Below, one piece after another: positions 50,363 to 59,370 of a DNA stretch of 64,000 nt (its first letter is position 1; each line of letters opens with the position of its first letter). Position numbers and translations under genes: made by a program. Source of the stretch: Bacteriovoracaceae bacterium UBA3083. Lineage in GTDB: Bacteria > Bdellovibrionota > Bacteriovoracia > Bacteriovoracales > Bacteriovoracaceae. The DNA is taken from NCBI GenBank assembly GCA_002366565.1, contig DFBJ01000009.1, forward strand, positions 496,001 to 560,000. Direction: 5' to 3'. The notes beneath the pieces were generated by a model that made no database searches, was not told where the DNA came from, and saw only the letters and a list, made by a program, of their open reading frames with translations.

Positions 50363-52345
50363 TTAATTTAAACTTAATTCTACTTTTTTGAATCTACCTT
50401 CACCTTTTGAGTTAGACTTAAATTTTTTGTCTTCACTTATATATTGGTGAACAATTCTTCTTTCTGCAGGATTCATTGATTTTAAGAGAAGAGCTTTTTT
50501 AGTTTCTAAAACTTTCTTTTTCATATCGTCTACATATGAAACGATTGCTTTCTCATTATTCTGACCCTTAGATTTACTATCTTTATAGTTATCTTCATTA
50601 AAACATCTTAGAGTAAGTTTAATTTCATTTTTCATATAAACTTTTCTAAGTAGAAATTGCTTAATAATTGTTTCAAATGAAATTAATAACTCAGCTTTAT
50701 TTCTAAGTAATAGGCCAAGATCGTTTCCTGTAAAAGTCACTTTTAAATGGTTATCTTTAAACGAAGCTTTTACGTAGAGGTCTAATTGGGCCTTTCTTAA
50801 TATTCCAATTAGGAAAGGAGTTAGTACTTTCTTAAAGATTGGCTTTAAAGAGTGCTTGTAAGTAACTTTTCTAGGGCCAAAGAAGAAGAACATCTTTCTT
50901 CCTTGCTCTTTAACTTCTGTATTAATTAGATGATCGTCTTTTATTCCAAAGTAAGAAAGCGCTGCTTTAACTGACTCTTTCTGTGATGTTGCACTATGGA
51001 TAAAGAACCTTCTATCGTTCTTAAAGATTTTTCCAATAAAAGGAACAGTACTTGTTCTAGGCTTAACTTCTTTATTATTAGTTGAAGTTTTAGAATTATC
51101 TTTAGAGTTCTTAGATGGCTTCTTCTTATCTTTATCTCTAGAGGGCTTCTCAACTACTTGTAGAGTCTTACCATCAAGGTATGGCTTGCTGCAGATGTCT
51201 GTAGCGAAGTCATCATCGTTTAGATCCATCTTAGGGATACTATCTCCAATAAATTCTGATATAGGGTCTAAGTTTTCACAGTCTTCAAAAGAACAGAAGC
51301 TTATTGCAAGACCTTGCTTTCCAGCTCTACCTGTACGACCGATTCTATGAACGTAACTAGCGGCCTCATTTGGAAGATCAAAGTTGATAACCAAGTTAAC
51401 ATCTTTAATATCCAACCCTCTTGCTGCAACATCAGTACAAACAAGAATAGTAGTCTCTTTAGATCTAAAGTCTTCCATCAACTTAGTTCTTTTATTTTGA
51501 GGCATACGACCTGAGATAGGCTTTGCCTTAAAGTTCATTTTCATGAGCCATTCTGCAACAAGGTGAGTTTGAAATTGTGTGTTACAAAATACGATAACGT
51601 AAGCATCTTCTACTGTACGAAGTTGTTTTACTAGAAGAGGCATTTTTTCATTCTTATCAATCATAGCAATTTTATGATCAATATTATCAACAAGCATTGA
51701 TTCTTCGTTTAGTTTAATTTCTAAAGGCTGTGAACCAAATTTAAATGCAGTATTTAATACATCCATATTTGTTGTTGCTGAGACCATTATTAGTTGTCTT
51801 GATTTTGGAATACCATTTAAAACAAACTCAATGTCTTTTTTAAATCCCATATCAAAAAGTCTATCAGCTTCATCAAAAACTACAGCTAGACAATTTCCAA
51901 GGTCTATTTGTTTTTGTTTTGTTAAGTCGTTAAGTCTACCTGGAGTTGCAACTAGTACATGTACTCCTTCTTTTAACTCTTCGATCTGCTTTTCAATTTT
52001 TTCTCCACCAATGATACAAGCAGATTTAACACCTAAATCTTTTCCTACTTGTTGGAAGAATTTATTCGTTTGTTGTGCTAGCTCTCTTGTTGGACTTAGG
52101 ATTACAATTTGCTGGCTAGGGTTATCTAGTGCTTTATCCTCTAGTAAGATTTCCAAAATTGGGATTGCGAATGCACCTGTTTTTCCACTACCTGTCTCTG
52201 CTAAAGCAAAGATATCTTTCTTTTCTAAAATTGACTTGATTGTAAGGTCTTGGATTTCGCTCGCCTGTTTAAAGCCATGAGCGTTAAGGGCTGTGATTAG
52301 TTCTGGTTGAAGATTGTATTCAACAAATTCTCTGGTTGTTTTCAT
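50363..52345 (-). CDS. DEAD-box RNA helicase with long C-terminal extension
   Basis: 660 residues. Core motifs: FKQASEIQDLTIKSIL (Q motif), AETGSGKTGAFA, PTRELAQQ, TPGRLNDL, DEADRLFDMGF, SAT, VCTDVAARGLD and HRIGRTGRAG. The core ends at about 370; then a basic, Lys/Ser-rich linker (about 400-430) and a 220-residue C-terminal region that could hold a DbpA/CsdA-like RNA-binding domain (the segment with FIHSATSQKESVKAALSYFGIKDD suggests one, then unrecognised sequence). It may act in ribosome assembly or cold adaptation. AAGGA precedes the ATG. Confidence 0.92.
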   Translation of the reverse strand: MKTTREFVEYNLQPELITALNAHGFKQASEIQDLTIKSILEKKDIFALAETGSGKTGAFAIPILEILLEDKALDNPSQQIVILSPTRELAQQTNKFFQQVGKDLGVKSACIIGGEKIEKQIEELKEGVHVLVATPGRLNDLTKQKQIDLGNCLAVVFDEADRLFDMGFKKDIEFVLNGIPKSRQLIMVSATTNMDVLNTAFKFGSQPLEIKLNEESMLVDNIDHKIAMIDKNEKMPLLVKQLRTVEDAYVIVFCNTQFQTHLVAEWLMKMNFKAKPISGRMPQNKRTKLMEDFRSKETTILVCTDVAARGLDIKDVNLVINFDLPNEAASYVHRIGRTGRAGKQGLAISFCSFEDCENLDPISEFIGDSIPKMDLNDDDFATDICSKPYLDGKTLQVVEKPSRDKDKKKPSKNSKDNSKTSTNNKEVKPRTSTVPFIGKIFKNDRRFFIHSATSQKESVKAALSYFGIKDDHLINTEVKEQGRKMFFFFGPRKVTYKHSLKPIFKKVLTPFLIGILRKAQLDLYVKASFKDNHLKVTFTGNDLGLLLRNKAELLISFETIIKQFLLRKVYMKNEIKLTLRCFNEDNYKDSKSKGQNNEKAIVSYVDDMKKKVLETKKALLLKSMNPAERRIVHQYISEDKKFKSNSKGEGRFKKVELSLN

Positions 52346-52677
52346 GTATTAGACTTTCCTTGTAATTACTATAGTGTTCTACTAAAAAAAACACGAACTT
52401 ACCAATTTAATTCCTTTTCATGCACTAAGTAGCCAGTGTTCAAGTATTTGATTTTATATGATTTACGACTTGTTGTGTAGTTGAGGAGTTTATTTTTGGC
52501 TAGAATTCGGGAAAAATAGCACTGATTAGTGCGGGGCGTATATTCTTGAATACTTATTAGTTATTATACATTCTTAAAGATTTCATCAAGATATTATACA
52601 AAGTTGTAGCAATTTTTTTTATTTTTTTAAACTTTGGTATCATTAATAATTAAGCTTCATTTCAAACCAGAGTATTT
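52346..52677. other. 332-bp AT-rich intergenic region
   Basis: It lies between the divergent DEAD-box and histidine-kinase genes, so it should carry both promoters. I see no open frame of use, no tRNA and only one small hairpin (GCACT-gatt-AGTGC, 52519-52532). T-runs near 52615-52630 precede the kinase. The long leader before the helicase suits a cold-regulated gene. Confidence 0.5.
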
Positions 52678-53997
52678 ATGAAAAATGAATTTAATATGTG
52701 GGGAACATTAAAGTCTCCTCAAGATGAAAATGACTTCTTAGATAGTAAATGGAATGAAAATAAAAACTATATATTCTTAACGTATTTTCTATGTTGCTTT
52801 TTTTTCTTACTCGCTGGTGTCTTTGGAGATTTTCAGAGAACTTTTCACATTGGTAGTCTACAAGAACTAATGATTCTCAGAGTACTGTTAGTTTCTATTT
52901 CAATCATCTTTTACTTATTCTATAGAAGACGAAAATCTAGGCCTCAATTTTTAAGGTACTGGGTGGATTCTATGAAGTATCTCTCGACAGTCATTATCAT
53001 TCTCCTGACCTATTGGACAAAAGGGACTAGTCTAACACTACTTCCAGGTACGATGATGATGGTTATAGGTTTTTATATGATACTTCCTGGAAGAATTTTT
53101 GCTGCTAATACTTGTGCAATTGTACTTTTATTAAATTTTATATTTTTACAAGATTCCTTACTTACATACGGAAATCAAGTTCACCTCTATATGATCTTTA
53201 TGCTTTTTGCGATAGAGGTTCTTCTATGTACTTTTAAAATAAAGCACGATCGATGGGCAAGGACAGAATATATTTCAAAAAAAGAGTTAGATATTTTAAA
53301 TAAAACTAAAGATAGGCTTATGGCCACTATTGGTCATGATATTAGAAGTCCGCTTGCAATTATACTCTCTAGAGCTGAAATAAGTTCTTTAAGCCTTGAA
53401 GAAGGAGACTACAAAGAGGTCGAAGAGTCACAAAGAGTAATTGTTAAATCTATTTCTAAATTAGATAAGATGCTAAGTGATATTGTCGAATGGGCTCTTT
53501 CTGATCTTAAGGAAGGAAGAGAGAGTAGGGAAACTTATTGCATAGAGAAGACGATGAAAAATGCTGTAGACTTTATACAAGAGCAAGCTAAAGAGAAGAA
53601 AGTAGATATCATCTATGATCTCGAAGCCCTCCCATATTTTCATGAATCAAGAATGCTCTCGACTTGCTTTCGTAATATTATTTCGAATGCAATAAAGTAC
53701 AACCCTTTTAATTCTAAGATTATAATCAAAGGAAAAATTATTGATAACCAATATTGTATAGAGTTCCATGATGAAGGACCTGGAATGAGCAAAGAGCTCG
53801 TAGAAAATATAAAAAATGGAGTCAATAGTACTTCTTTGATTGGCTCTGAAGGTGAAAGAGGAACAGGCTTAGGTTTAAAACTTGTTAAAAATGTTATAGA
53901 TAGACATAAAGGAGAAATGGATATAATTCCTAGTGAGAACGGTGGAAGTATATTTACTTTATTTCTTCCAATAGAGAGTGGGGTTACAGTTGCATAA
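52678..53997 (+). CDS. Membrane sensor histidine kinase
   Basis: 439 residues. Six hydrophobic segments in the first 185 residues, then a HisKA domain with the phospho-acceptor His220 in IGHDIRSPLA and an HATPase domain: N-box NIISNAIKYN, G1 DEGPGMS and G2 GTGLGLKLV. No response regulator is beside it, so it is an orphan in this window. The membrane region has no periplasmic sensor domain, so it may sense a membrane signal. It overlaps the parvulin gene. Confidence 0.92.
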   Translation: MKNEFNMWGTLKSPQDENDFLDSKWNENKNYIFLTYFLCCFFFLLAGVFGDFQRTFHIGSLQELMILRVLLVSISIIFYLFYRRRKSRPQFLRYWVDSMKYLSTVIIILLTYWTKGTSLTLLPGTMMMVIGFYMILPGRIFAANTCAIVLLLNFIFLQDSLLTYGNQVHLYMIFMLFAIEVLLCTFKIKHDRWARTEYISKKELDILNKTKDRLMATIGHDIRSPLAIILSRAEISSLSLEEGDYKEVEESQRVIVKSISKLDKMLSDIVEWALSDLKEGRESRETYCIEKTMKNAVDFIQEQAKEKKVDIIYDLEALPYFHESRMLSTCFRNIISNAIKYNPFNSKIIIKGKIIDNQYCIEFHDEGPGMSKELVENIKNGVNSTSLIGSEGERGTGLGLKLVKNVIDRHKGEMDIIPSENGGSIFTLFLPIESGVTVA

Positions 53998-54277
53998 ATC
54001 ACTTCCTAGATATAGGGCAAGACATATTTTATTAGAAGACATTGAGGACGCAGAATACGTTCTAGAAAAGCTGGAGGCCGGTGAGGACTTTGCAAATCTT
54101 GCAAAGGAGCTTTCAGAGTGCAATACAGCGGCTAAGGGTGGAAATCTAGGGCTTTTTGTATCTGGACAAGTTGTTCCTGAAGTTGAAAGAGCTCTCTATC
54201 ACTTAGAAATTAATCAAATTAGTGAGCCTATAGAGTCTGAATATGGTTTTCATGTAATTCAAAGACTACCGCTCTAG
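53978..54277 (+). CDS. Parvulin-type peptidyl-prolyl isomerase
   Basis: 99 residues from a GTG start; a TTG at 53990 is another choice. The single PpiC domain reads RARHILLEDIEDAEYVLEKLEAG, FANLAKELSECNTAAKGGNLGLF, GQVVPEVERAL and SEYGFHVIQRL, all typical. No signal peptide, so it is a cytoplasmic small parvulin. It overlaps the histidine-kinase end by 20 bp and is likely translated with it. Confidence 0.9.
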   Translation: MGLQLHKSLPRYRARHILLEDIEDAEYVLEKLEAGEDFANLAKELSECNTAAKGGNLGLFVSGQVVPEVERALYHLEINQISEPIESEYGFHVIQRLPL

Positions 54278-54304
54278 TCCTTTCCAAAATACAACGTTTA
54301 TTAG

Positions 54305-54310
54305 TAGAAT
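54305..54310 (+). promoter_or_regulatory. -10 box of radD with leaderless spacing
   Basis: TAGAAT (54305-54310) is six bases before the ATG at 54317; TTCCAA (54282-54287) lies 17 bp upstream. No Shine-Dalgarno. Confidence 0.4.
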
Positions 54311-54316
54311 AGCGAA

Positions 54317-56038
54317 ATGTATAAGTTAAGGCCCTACCAGGAAGAAGCTGTTAATGCGACAGTTGACCATTTTAAGAAAAGAAAAGATCCAGCTGTGATT
54401 GTTCTTCCTACTGGAGCTGGAAAGAGTCTTGTCATTGCTGAACTCGCACGAATCGCAAAAGGCAGAGTTCTGTGTTTGGCCCATGTAAAAGAATTGGTTG
54501 AACAAAATCATGATAAATTTGAAAGCTATGATTTAAAAGCGGGGATATTTTCTGCAGGTCTTAATCGCAAAGATAGTTCTGAAAAAGTAATATTTGGATC
54601 CATACAGTCTGTAGCAAGAGCTGATAAAAGCTTTTTTAAAGACTTCTCTCTTCTTGTTATTGATGAATGCCATAGAGTTTCTCTTGAAGGAGAAACACAG
54701 TATCATCATGTTATTAATCTTCTAAAAGAAAATAATCCTGAAATCTGTATCCTAGGTCTTACTGCTACACCTTATCGTTTAGGTCTTGGGTGGATATATA
54801 ATTATCATTACAAAGGCTCTACTAAAGCAGAAGAAGATAGATTCTTTAAAAAATGTATCTTTGAATTACCTCTTAGTTTTATGATTAAGAATAAGTACTT
54901 AACACCGCCTATTGTAATTGATTCTCCTGTGGCCTGTTATGATTTTTCTAGTCTCACTCCTAATCGTGGCGGAGCATTCTCAATCGGTGATATTGAAGAT
55001 TTACTAAGTGATCAAAAACGAGTGACCCCTGGAATTATTGGACATATTATAGAGCAAGCAAATGATAGAAGGGGAGTTATGATCTTCACTTCTTCAGTTC
55101 GCCATGCACGCGAAATCCTTGGGCATTTACCTCGTGGTATCTCAGAGATAGTAACTGGAGAGACTGTAGATTTTGAAAGAGATCAAATTATTTCTGATTT
55201 TAAAAAAGAAAAAATAAAGTTCCTTGTTAACGTTTCAGTTCTTACGACTGGCTTTGATGCTCCTCATGTAGATTTGATAGCTCTTTTGAGGCCTACGGAA
55301 TCAATAAGTTTATACCAGCAGATCATAGGAAGAGGACTTCGTTTATTTGAAGGCAAAGAAGATTGTTTAATCTTAGACTATACAGGTCAAGGTCATGACT
55401 TATTTTCACCTGAAGTTGGAAATGAAAAAGTTGACTCTGATAGTGAAGCAGTGATGATTCCTTGTCCTGATTGTGGCTTCCAGAATACATTTTGGGGAAA
55501 AACAACTGAAGAGGGACATGTTATAGAGCATTATGGAAGAAAGTGTCAGGGGGCTTATGAAGACCCTGAGACATTTGAATTATCTCCATGTGGCTTTTTG
55601 TTTCGATTTAAAATTTGTGAGAGCTGCGGGCTTGAGAATGATATCTCGGCGCGAGAGTGTAGTGGCTGTAAAGAAGTCTTAATCGACCCTGATGCCAAGT
55701 TGAGAGAGGCAATGCAGCTTAAAGATGCACATGTACTTAGATGCGATAGCATGAATTTTGAAGTTGATCAGGATAAAAAGGGACGAGAGAGACTTACTGT
55801 TAAGTATTACGATTATGATGGTGAATCTCTAAATGAATACTTTTACCTCGCGAGGGAAGATCAAAGAGGTGCCTTCTTTCATAATTTTGTTAGGCCTCAC
55901 CTTAAGAACTCTGGACAGAAGTTTGAAATTATATCTCCTGAACAAGTCGTAATGATCTCGCCTTTATTTAGAATGCCAAAGTTTGTAATTGCTCGGAAGG
56001 TAAAGCACTTTTGGAAAATTCGAGAGAAAGTTTTTTAA
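54317..56038 (+). CDS. radD: DNA repair helicase-like ATPase RadD (YejH)
   Basis: 573 residues (E. coli RadD 586) and alike along the length: LRPYQEEAVNAT, PTGAGKSLVIAELARIAKG (Walker A 31-37), DECHR, LTATPYRLG, DFSSL, VLTTGFDAPHVDLIALLRPTESISLYQQIIGRGLRL, then the zinc part with CPDCGFQNTFWGKTT, CESCG and CSGCK pairs, and a C-terminal WKIREKVF. It works with RecA-linked repair of double-strand breaks. Convergent with the YkgJ gene, overlapping 4 bp. Confidence 0.96.
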   Translation: MYKLRPYQEEAVNATVDHFKKRKDPAVIVLPTGAGKSLVIAELARIAKGRVLCLAHVKELVEQNHDKFESYDLKAGIFSAGLNRKDSSEKVIFGSIQSVARADKSFFKDFSLLVIDECHRVSLEGETQYHHVINLLKENNPEICILGLTATPYRLGLGWIYNYHYKGSTKAEEDRFFKKCIFELPLSFMIKNKYLTPPIVIDSPVACYDFSSLTPNRGGAFSIGDIEDLLSDQKRVTPGIIGHIIEQANDRRGVMIFTSSVRHAREILGHLPRGISEIVTGETVDFERDQIISDFKKEKIKFLVNVSVLTTGFDAPHVDLIALLRPTESISLYQQIIGRGLRLFEGKEDCLILDYTGQGHDLFSPEVGNEKVDSDSEAVMIPCPDCGFQNTFWGKTTEEGHVIEHYGRKCQGAYEDPETFELSPCGFLFRFKICESCGLENDISARECSGCKEVLIDPDAKLREAMQLKDAHVLRCDSMNFEVDQDKKGRERLTVKYYDYDGESLNEYFYLAREDQRGAFFHNFVRPHLKNSGQKFEIISPEQVVMISPLFRMPKFVIARKVKHFWKIREKVF

Positions 56039-56421
56039 CGCTTTCTCTCGTATGGACAAAAGTTTTTTCGCTGACTGTATTGTTCTGGGTATGTTTTACA
56101 ACTTGAAGGTCGCTTATCATAAACAGTACATTTTCTAGTCTGTGAATCTAAGAAAACACAATCTCTATTCGCCATTCTCTGGAGAGTAAAGATTGTATTC
56201 CTAATGTTGAAATGTTCGATATAACCCTCTTTCTTTAGTCGCTTGGCTATATTCTTTGGTTTCTCAACTTCTGCCTCAAATGAGTCAACAAGTTCGAGCC
56301 TGACCAAATCTTCGAGAGTTACATCACAGGACATTTGACAACACTTAGCTGTACATTGACTGCATAGATCTTCTCGGAAGTTAGTCCAAGTTGAAGGAGA
56401 ATTTATATCGACATATCTCAC
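56035..56421 (-). CDS. YkgJ-family cysteine cluster protein
   Basis: 128 residues from a GTG start that directly follows the upstream TAA. It has CSQCTAKCCQMSC and a later CVFLDSQTRKCTVYDKRPSSCKTYP, the two halves of the CxBx7CC-type zinc/iron-binding domain. The function is unknown. It is coupled with the secreted protein gene before it. Confidence 0.85.
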   Translation of the reverse strand: MRYVDINSPSTWTNFREDLCSQCTAKCCQMSCDVTLEDLVRLELVDSFEAEVEKPKNIAKRLKKEGYIEHFNIRNTIFTLQRMANRDCVFLDSQTRKCTVYDKRPSSCKTYPEQYSQRKNFCPYERKR

Positions 56422-56733
56422 TTATTCAGCAGCTACTGTATAAGCATTTAATACTTTACAAGTTTCTGGGTCTAAAACTACAACTTCTCTGAAATAACCA
56501 GAGTGGAATGAACCTGAGTTGTAATAAAGAACTGTGTCCATTGGGTAAGCGTTTAGGAATGTTCCACGCTCTGTAGTTAATGGAGTTTTAGCCTCTAGGA
56601 TTTCAGGGTTGCTTAAATCTAGTCTACGGTCACTTCTGTTACCGTGTTCCATTAGAAAGTCAGCAGCGTTATCAAAACAGCTTGCCTGAGTGTTAATCGA
56701 TAGAAGAATGAATAGTGAAATTAGCATTTTCAT
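56422..56733 (-). CDS. Small secreted protein of unknown function
   Basis: 103 residues with a signal peptide (about 1-17, cut after TQA). Two cysteines (SCFDNA and ETCKVL) could pair. The mature part of about 85 residues is neutral with several Tyr. It is not a recognised family. AGGAG precedes the ATG. Confidence 0.68.
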   Translation of the reverse strand: MKMLISLFILLSINTQASCFDNAADFLMEHGNRSDRRLDLSNPEILEAKTPLTTERGTFLNAYPMDTVLYYNSGSFHSGYFREVVVLDPETCKVLNAYTVAAE

Positions 56734-56820
56734 AGTTACTCCTAGAAGTTAGATGGATTTTCGCGTAATATAGTATATTCATCAATAGAGGTCAAAGAAC
56801 CAAATCGAGATAAGTGTATA

Positions 56821-57177
56821 ATGAAGAAAATACTCCTTTATTTTAAATTACAATATAAATTGTTTCTAATATTAGTCTGTTTAACTGGTGTTCCTTTACT
56901 TTTAGTATATTTATATTCTCCATATGAGTGGAAAAACCTGTATTGGCTATTTCTAACCTTCATTATTGCTCTGAAGATTATCTTTTACAAAGAGGCCCCT
57001 TATAAAAAGAAGATTACTCCTGGAGTTCGAGACTCATTAACTTCAGAGATGGGAAGAGTTCCTTCAAAGATGGAAGTTGTTAATAGAGTTGAAGATATGA
57101 TTAATGCACGAGATACGATGCTTTTAACAAGCGCTGTTATTGTGGTTATTTTAACCGTACTTTTTGGAAAACTTTAA
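56821..57177 (+). CDS. Small membrane protein of unknown function
   Basis: 118 residues with three hydrophobic segments (about 12-32, 38-54 and 97-116) around a basic loop (EAPYKKKITPGVRDSLTSE). No Shine-Dalgarno is seen; GATAAG ends 6 nt before the ATG. It lies 12 bp before the GreA-like gene and is likely co-transcribed. Confidence 0.65.
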   Translation: MKKILLYFKLQYKLFLILVCLTGVPLLLVYLYSPYEWKNLYWLFLTFIIALKIIFYKEAPYKKKITPGVRDSLTSEMGRVPSKMEVVNRVEDMINARDTMLLTSAVIVVILTVLFGKL

Positions 57178-57189
57178 AGGTTATTGAAA

Positions 57190-57669
57190 ATGAACAAGAA
57201 AGAATTAATAGAAGATTTATTAAGACAGCTAAACCTTGAGTTAGATAAAGCTAAGGCAGCATATAAGACAGCGAAGAGTACAACGCAAGACCCTGATTTT
57301 AAATCAGAGAGTAAGTGGGATACTCGCAGTATTGAGGCCGGCTACCTAGCTGGTGCACAAAAGGTTCGCGTTGATGAGCTTGAAATGGATGTTAATGCTA
57401 TAGAAGAGCTTGCTACAGCTTCTCTTGATAAGAAACCATCTGTTGGAATAGGCTCACTTGTTGAGATTAAACATAACGATGCCGCTCGTAAATATTTTAT
57501 CGCCCCAGCTGCTGGTGGTTATATGATTAATATTGAAGGGGAAGTCGCTCTTGTTATTTCTGTCTTCTCTCCAATAGGTAATGAGGTGTTAGACCTTACT
57601 GATGGAGATATTTTTGAAGTTGAAACAGCTGGAAAAACGAGAGAGTACGAAGTCATTTCTTACACTTAG
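57190..57669 (+). CDS. GreA/GreB C-terminal-domain protein
   Basis: 159 residues. An N-terminal helical hairpin (about 1-80) and a C-terminal FKBP-like domain with VGIGSLVEIKH, YFIAPAAGGYMI, VFSPIGNEVLDLTDGDIFEVE. This is the Gre-factor pattern. In the coiled coil, the acidic tip pair of true GreA is not clear, so it may be a Rnk/TraR-like or regulator version rather than a cleavage factor. The start at 57190 has AAAGG upstream; the TTG at 57184 is not needed. Convergent with the barrel gene, overlapping 4 bp. Confidence 0.8.
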   Translation: MNKKELIEDLLRQLNLELDKAKAAYKTAKSTTQDPDFKSESKWDTRSIEAGYLAGAQKVRVDELEMDVNAIEELATASLDKKPSVGIGSLVEIKHNDAARKYFIAPAAGGYMINIEGEVALVISVFSPIGNEVLDLTDGDIFEVETAGKTREYEVISYT

Positions 57670-58397
57670 TAGTAGAAGTTAATATTTACTCCAATGATAG
57701 TACTTGTATCACTAATATTATAGCTTGGAACATTTCTAGATATTGCATCTTCTGAGTTTTGCCATACTGTCGTCGTATATTTAAGAAATAATCCAGGCTT
57801 GATCCATTTCTTCCAATGATAGAGCATTCCAGTATAGAGTCCATGTTTGTAAATTAACTTTTCATGATAGTTTAGTGGGAAGTAGGCCTCATATTGTAAG
57901 AATAGATTTATGAATGGAGATCCTGAATTCATAAATAGGTGAGTTATCCCTGGGCGTATCTTCATTGTATTTTGTTGGTTGTGAAAGTTTCTCTCAAGAC
58001 TAGTTCTTAATTCCAAAATATTATCTAAGTAAACTGCTCTTAAGATAATATTAGTTCCAAGAATACTTTCTCTCCTCTTCGAAGAATCAATCCATTTCCA
58101 TATATTATTCTCTTTTATCCAGTCATCCTGATGCCTAAGACCGTAGGAGTTTCTATAATATCCTGATACTTTTATATTTTGGTGGAGTCTAAATCTTGCT
58201 CCAAGTTGGAGCTCTTTTTTGGTTGTTGTTGAATTTTCTGGTTCAATATTTAATTCTATTAATGATTTTATTAATGGAGAAAATTTATGAAAGTGTCTTA
58301 ATGAAAGTCCTGCACCGATTGAGGACTCACTCTCTGGAGTGTTTGATGCATAAGAACTTAAAGATATTAGAAATGTTAAAATTAAAACCCTAGTCAT
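57666..58397 (-). CDS. Outer-membrane beta-barrel-like protein
   Basis: 243 residues with a signal peptide (about 1-17, cut after SYA). Repeating amphipathic strands (LGARFRLHQNIKVSGYYRNSYG, LELRTSLERNFH) and C-terminal NINFYY end suit a small barrel; the DUF2490 family is similar in size, but I am not sure. It is the third gene of the RHH/FecR operon and overlaps the FecR gene by 8 bp; the start 58397 is chosen for that reason over 58427. Confidence 0.68.
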   Translation of the reverse strand: MTRVLILTFLISLSSYASNTPESESSIGAGLSLRHFHKFSPLIKSLIELNIEPENSTTTKKELQLGARFRLHQNIKVSGYYRNSYGLRHQDDWIKENNIWKWIDSSKRRESILGTNIILRAVYLDNILELRTSLERNFHNQQNTMKIRPGITHLFMNSGSPFINLFLQYEAYFPLNYHEKLIYKHGLYTGMLYHWKKWIKPGLFLKYTTTVWQNSEDAISRNVPSYNISDTSTIIGVNINFYY

Positions 58398-59046
58398 AAT
58401 CTTGGTCCAGTAAGTCTGTATAGGCATCTTCGATATTAACTTTATTTTCTAAGTCTCCATCTTGAGAGTTTAGTCTCCAGTTTAGTTTTCTTGTCCAGGC
58501 TAAAGGTTTAGGCTTTGTTACTCTTTTCTTGCCTATTATTTGAACTCCTTCTCCTGCTTTAACACTAACACTTTCTTTCCCATCTTTTGGAGTCACGCTT
58601 ACTCGTCCTTCATTTACGCACATCCACGCGTCCTTAGCATTGTCCTTGCCATAGCTAACAAAGAACTCTGTGCCTCTAACTCCAATGGAAGCATTCTTTG
58701 TTTTTACTATAAATTTATCTTTAGAAGAGATTTTACTTTTTAAGACGTTAAAAAATGAGCTTCCTTTAAAAATACCAACCTTTGTAGGGGACTTGCTAGA
58801 TACTGAGATTACAATCTTGCTATTTTTATTAAGCTTTATCTTCGACCCATCAACTAAGGAGATTACTGCGAGAGCATTGTTACCTGTCTCTATAAGACTT
58901 CTATTTATAAATCGTTGACCCTTAGCCGCTTGAATCTGTTTTTCATTTTGTTTTATCTTAACAACACCTTTTACAAAAAGAACTTCTCCAACTTCTTTTG
59001 CATTGAGAGATATTGTAATAAAGAGTACGAATAATATTTTAAGCAT
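58390..59046 (-). CDS. Periplasmic FecR-domain protein
   Basis: 218 residues with a signal peptide (about 1-16). The FecR domain (about 25-150) reads KGVVKIKQNEKQI, INRSLIETGNNALAVISLVDGSKIKLN, FKGSSFFNVLKS and KNASIGVRGTEFFVSYG, a good match. The C-terminus is acidic. Stand-alone FecR proteins without FecI often bind wall or exopolysaccharide, or sense outer-membrane partners; here the gene lies between a ribbon-helix-helix regulator and a barrel. Start 59046 has AAGGGA 5 nt upstream. Confidence 0.82.
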   Translation of the reverse strand: MLKILFVLFITISLNAKEVGEVLFVKGVVKIKQNEKQIQAAKGQRFINRSLIETGNNALAVISLVDGSKIKLNKNSKIVISVSSKSPTKVGIFKGSSFFNVLKSKISSKDKFIVKTKNASIGVRGTEFFVSYGKDNAKDAWMCVNEGRVSVTPKDGKESVSVKAGEGVQIIGKKRVTKPKPLAWTRKLNWRLNSQDGDLENKVNIEDAYTDLLDQDYD

Positions 59047-59055
59047 TAACATCCC

Positions 59056-59361
59056 TTATTTTTCAAGCTCTTCTTTAATACTTTGTAGTGTATCGCTTCT
59101 TTTTTGAATAATATCTGTAACGAATTTTTGTAAAGCATCTTTTAAGTAGGGTTCAAAGTCCTTGTCATTACAGTCTGTGGCACTAAAGAGTTCCATGTAT
59201 AGTTTATGAGTTTTCTTAGAAACAGAAAGTGTAATTGTATTTGGATTCAGTTGATCCTCTAGGGCCTCGCGTATTACACCACTAAGTTTTAAACCTCTAT
59301 CCATAATACTTTCATAGTATTCATTTGGTATGTGTACATTAACTCTCTTCATTTCAGACAT
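59056..59361 (-). CDS. Ribbon-helix-helix transcriptional regulator
   Basis: 101 residues. The N-terminal 45 (RVNVHIPNEYYESIMDRG, LSGVIREALEDQL) form a CopG/Arc-like ribbon-helix-helix DNA-binding unit. A long helical C-terminus with two cysteines (DCND) may make it a dimer or ligand-sensor. It is first in an operon with the FecR and barrel genes (gap 9 bp), and the DNA upstream carries a phased TACTCA array that it probably binds. AGGAG precedes the ATG. Confidence 0.8.
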   Translation of the reverse strand: MSEMKRVNVHIPNEYYESIMDRGLKLSGVIREALEDQLNPNTITLSVSKKTHKLYMELFSATDCNDKDFEPYLKDALQKFVTDIIQKRSDTLQSIKEELEK

Positions 59362-59370
59362 AGGATCTCC

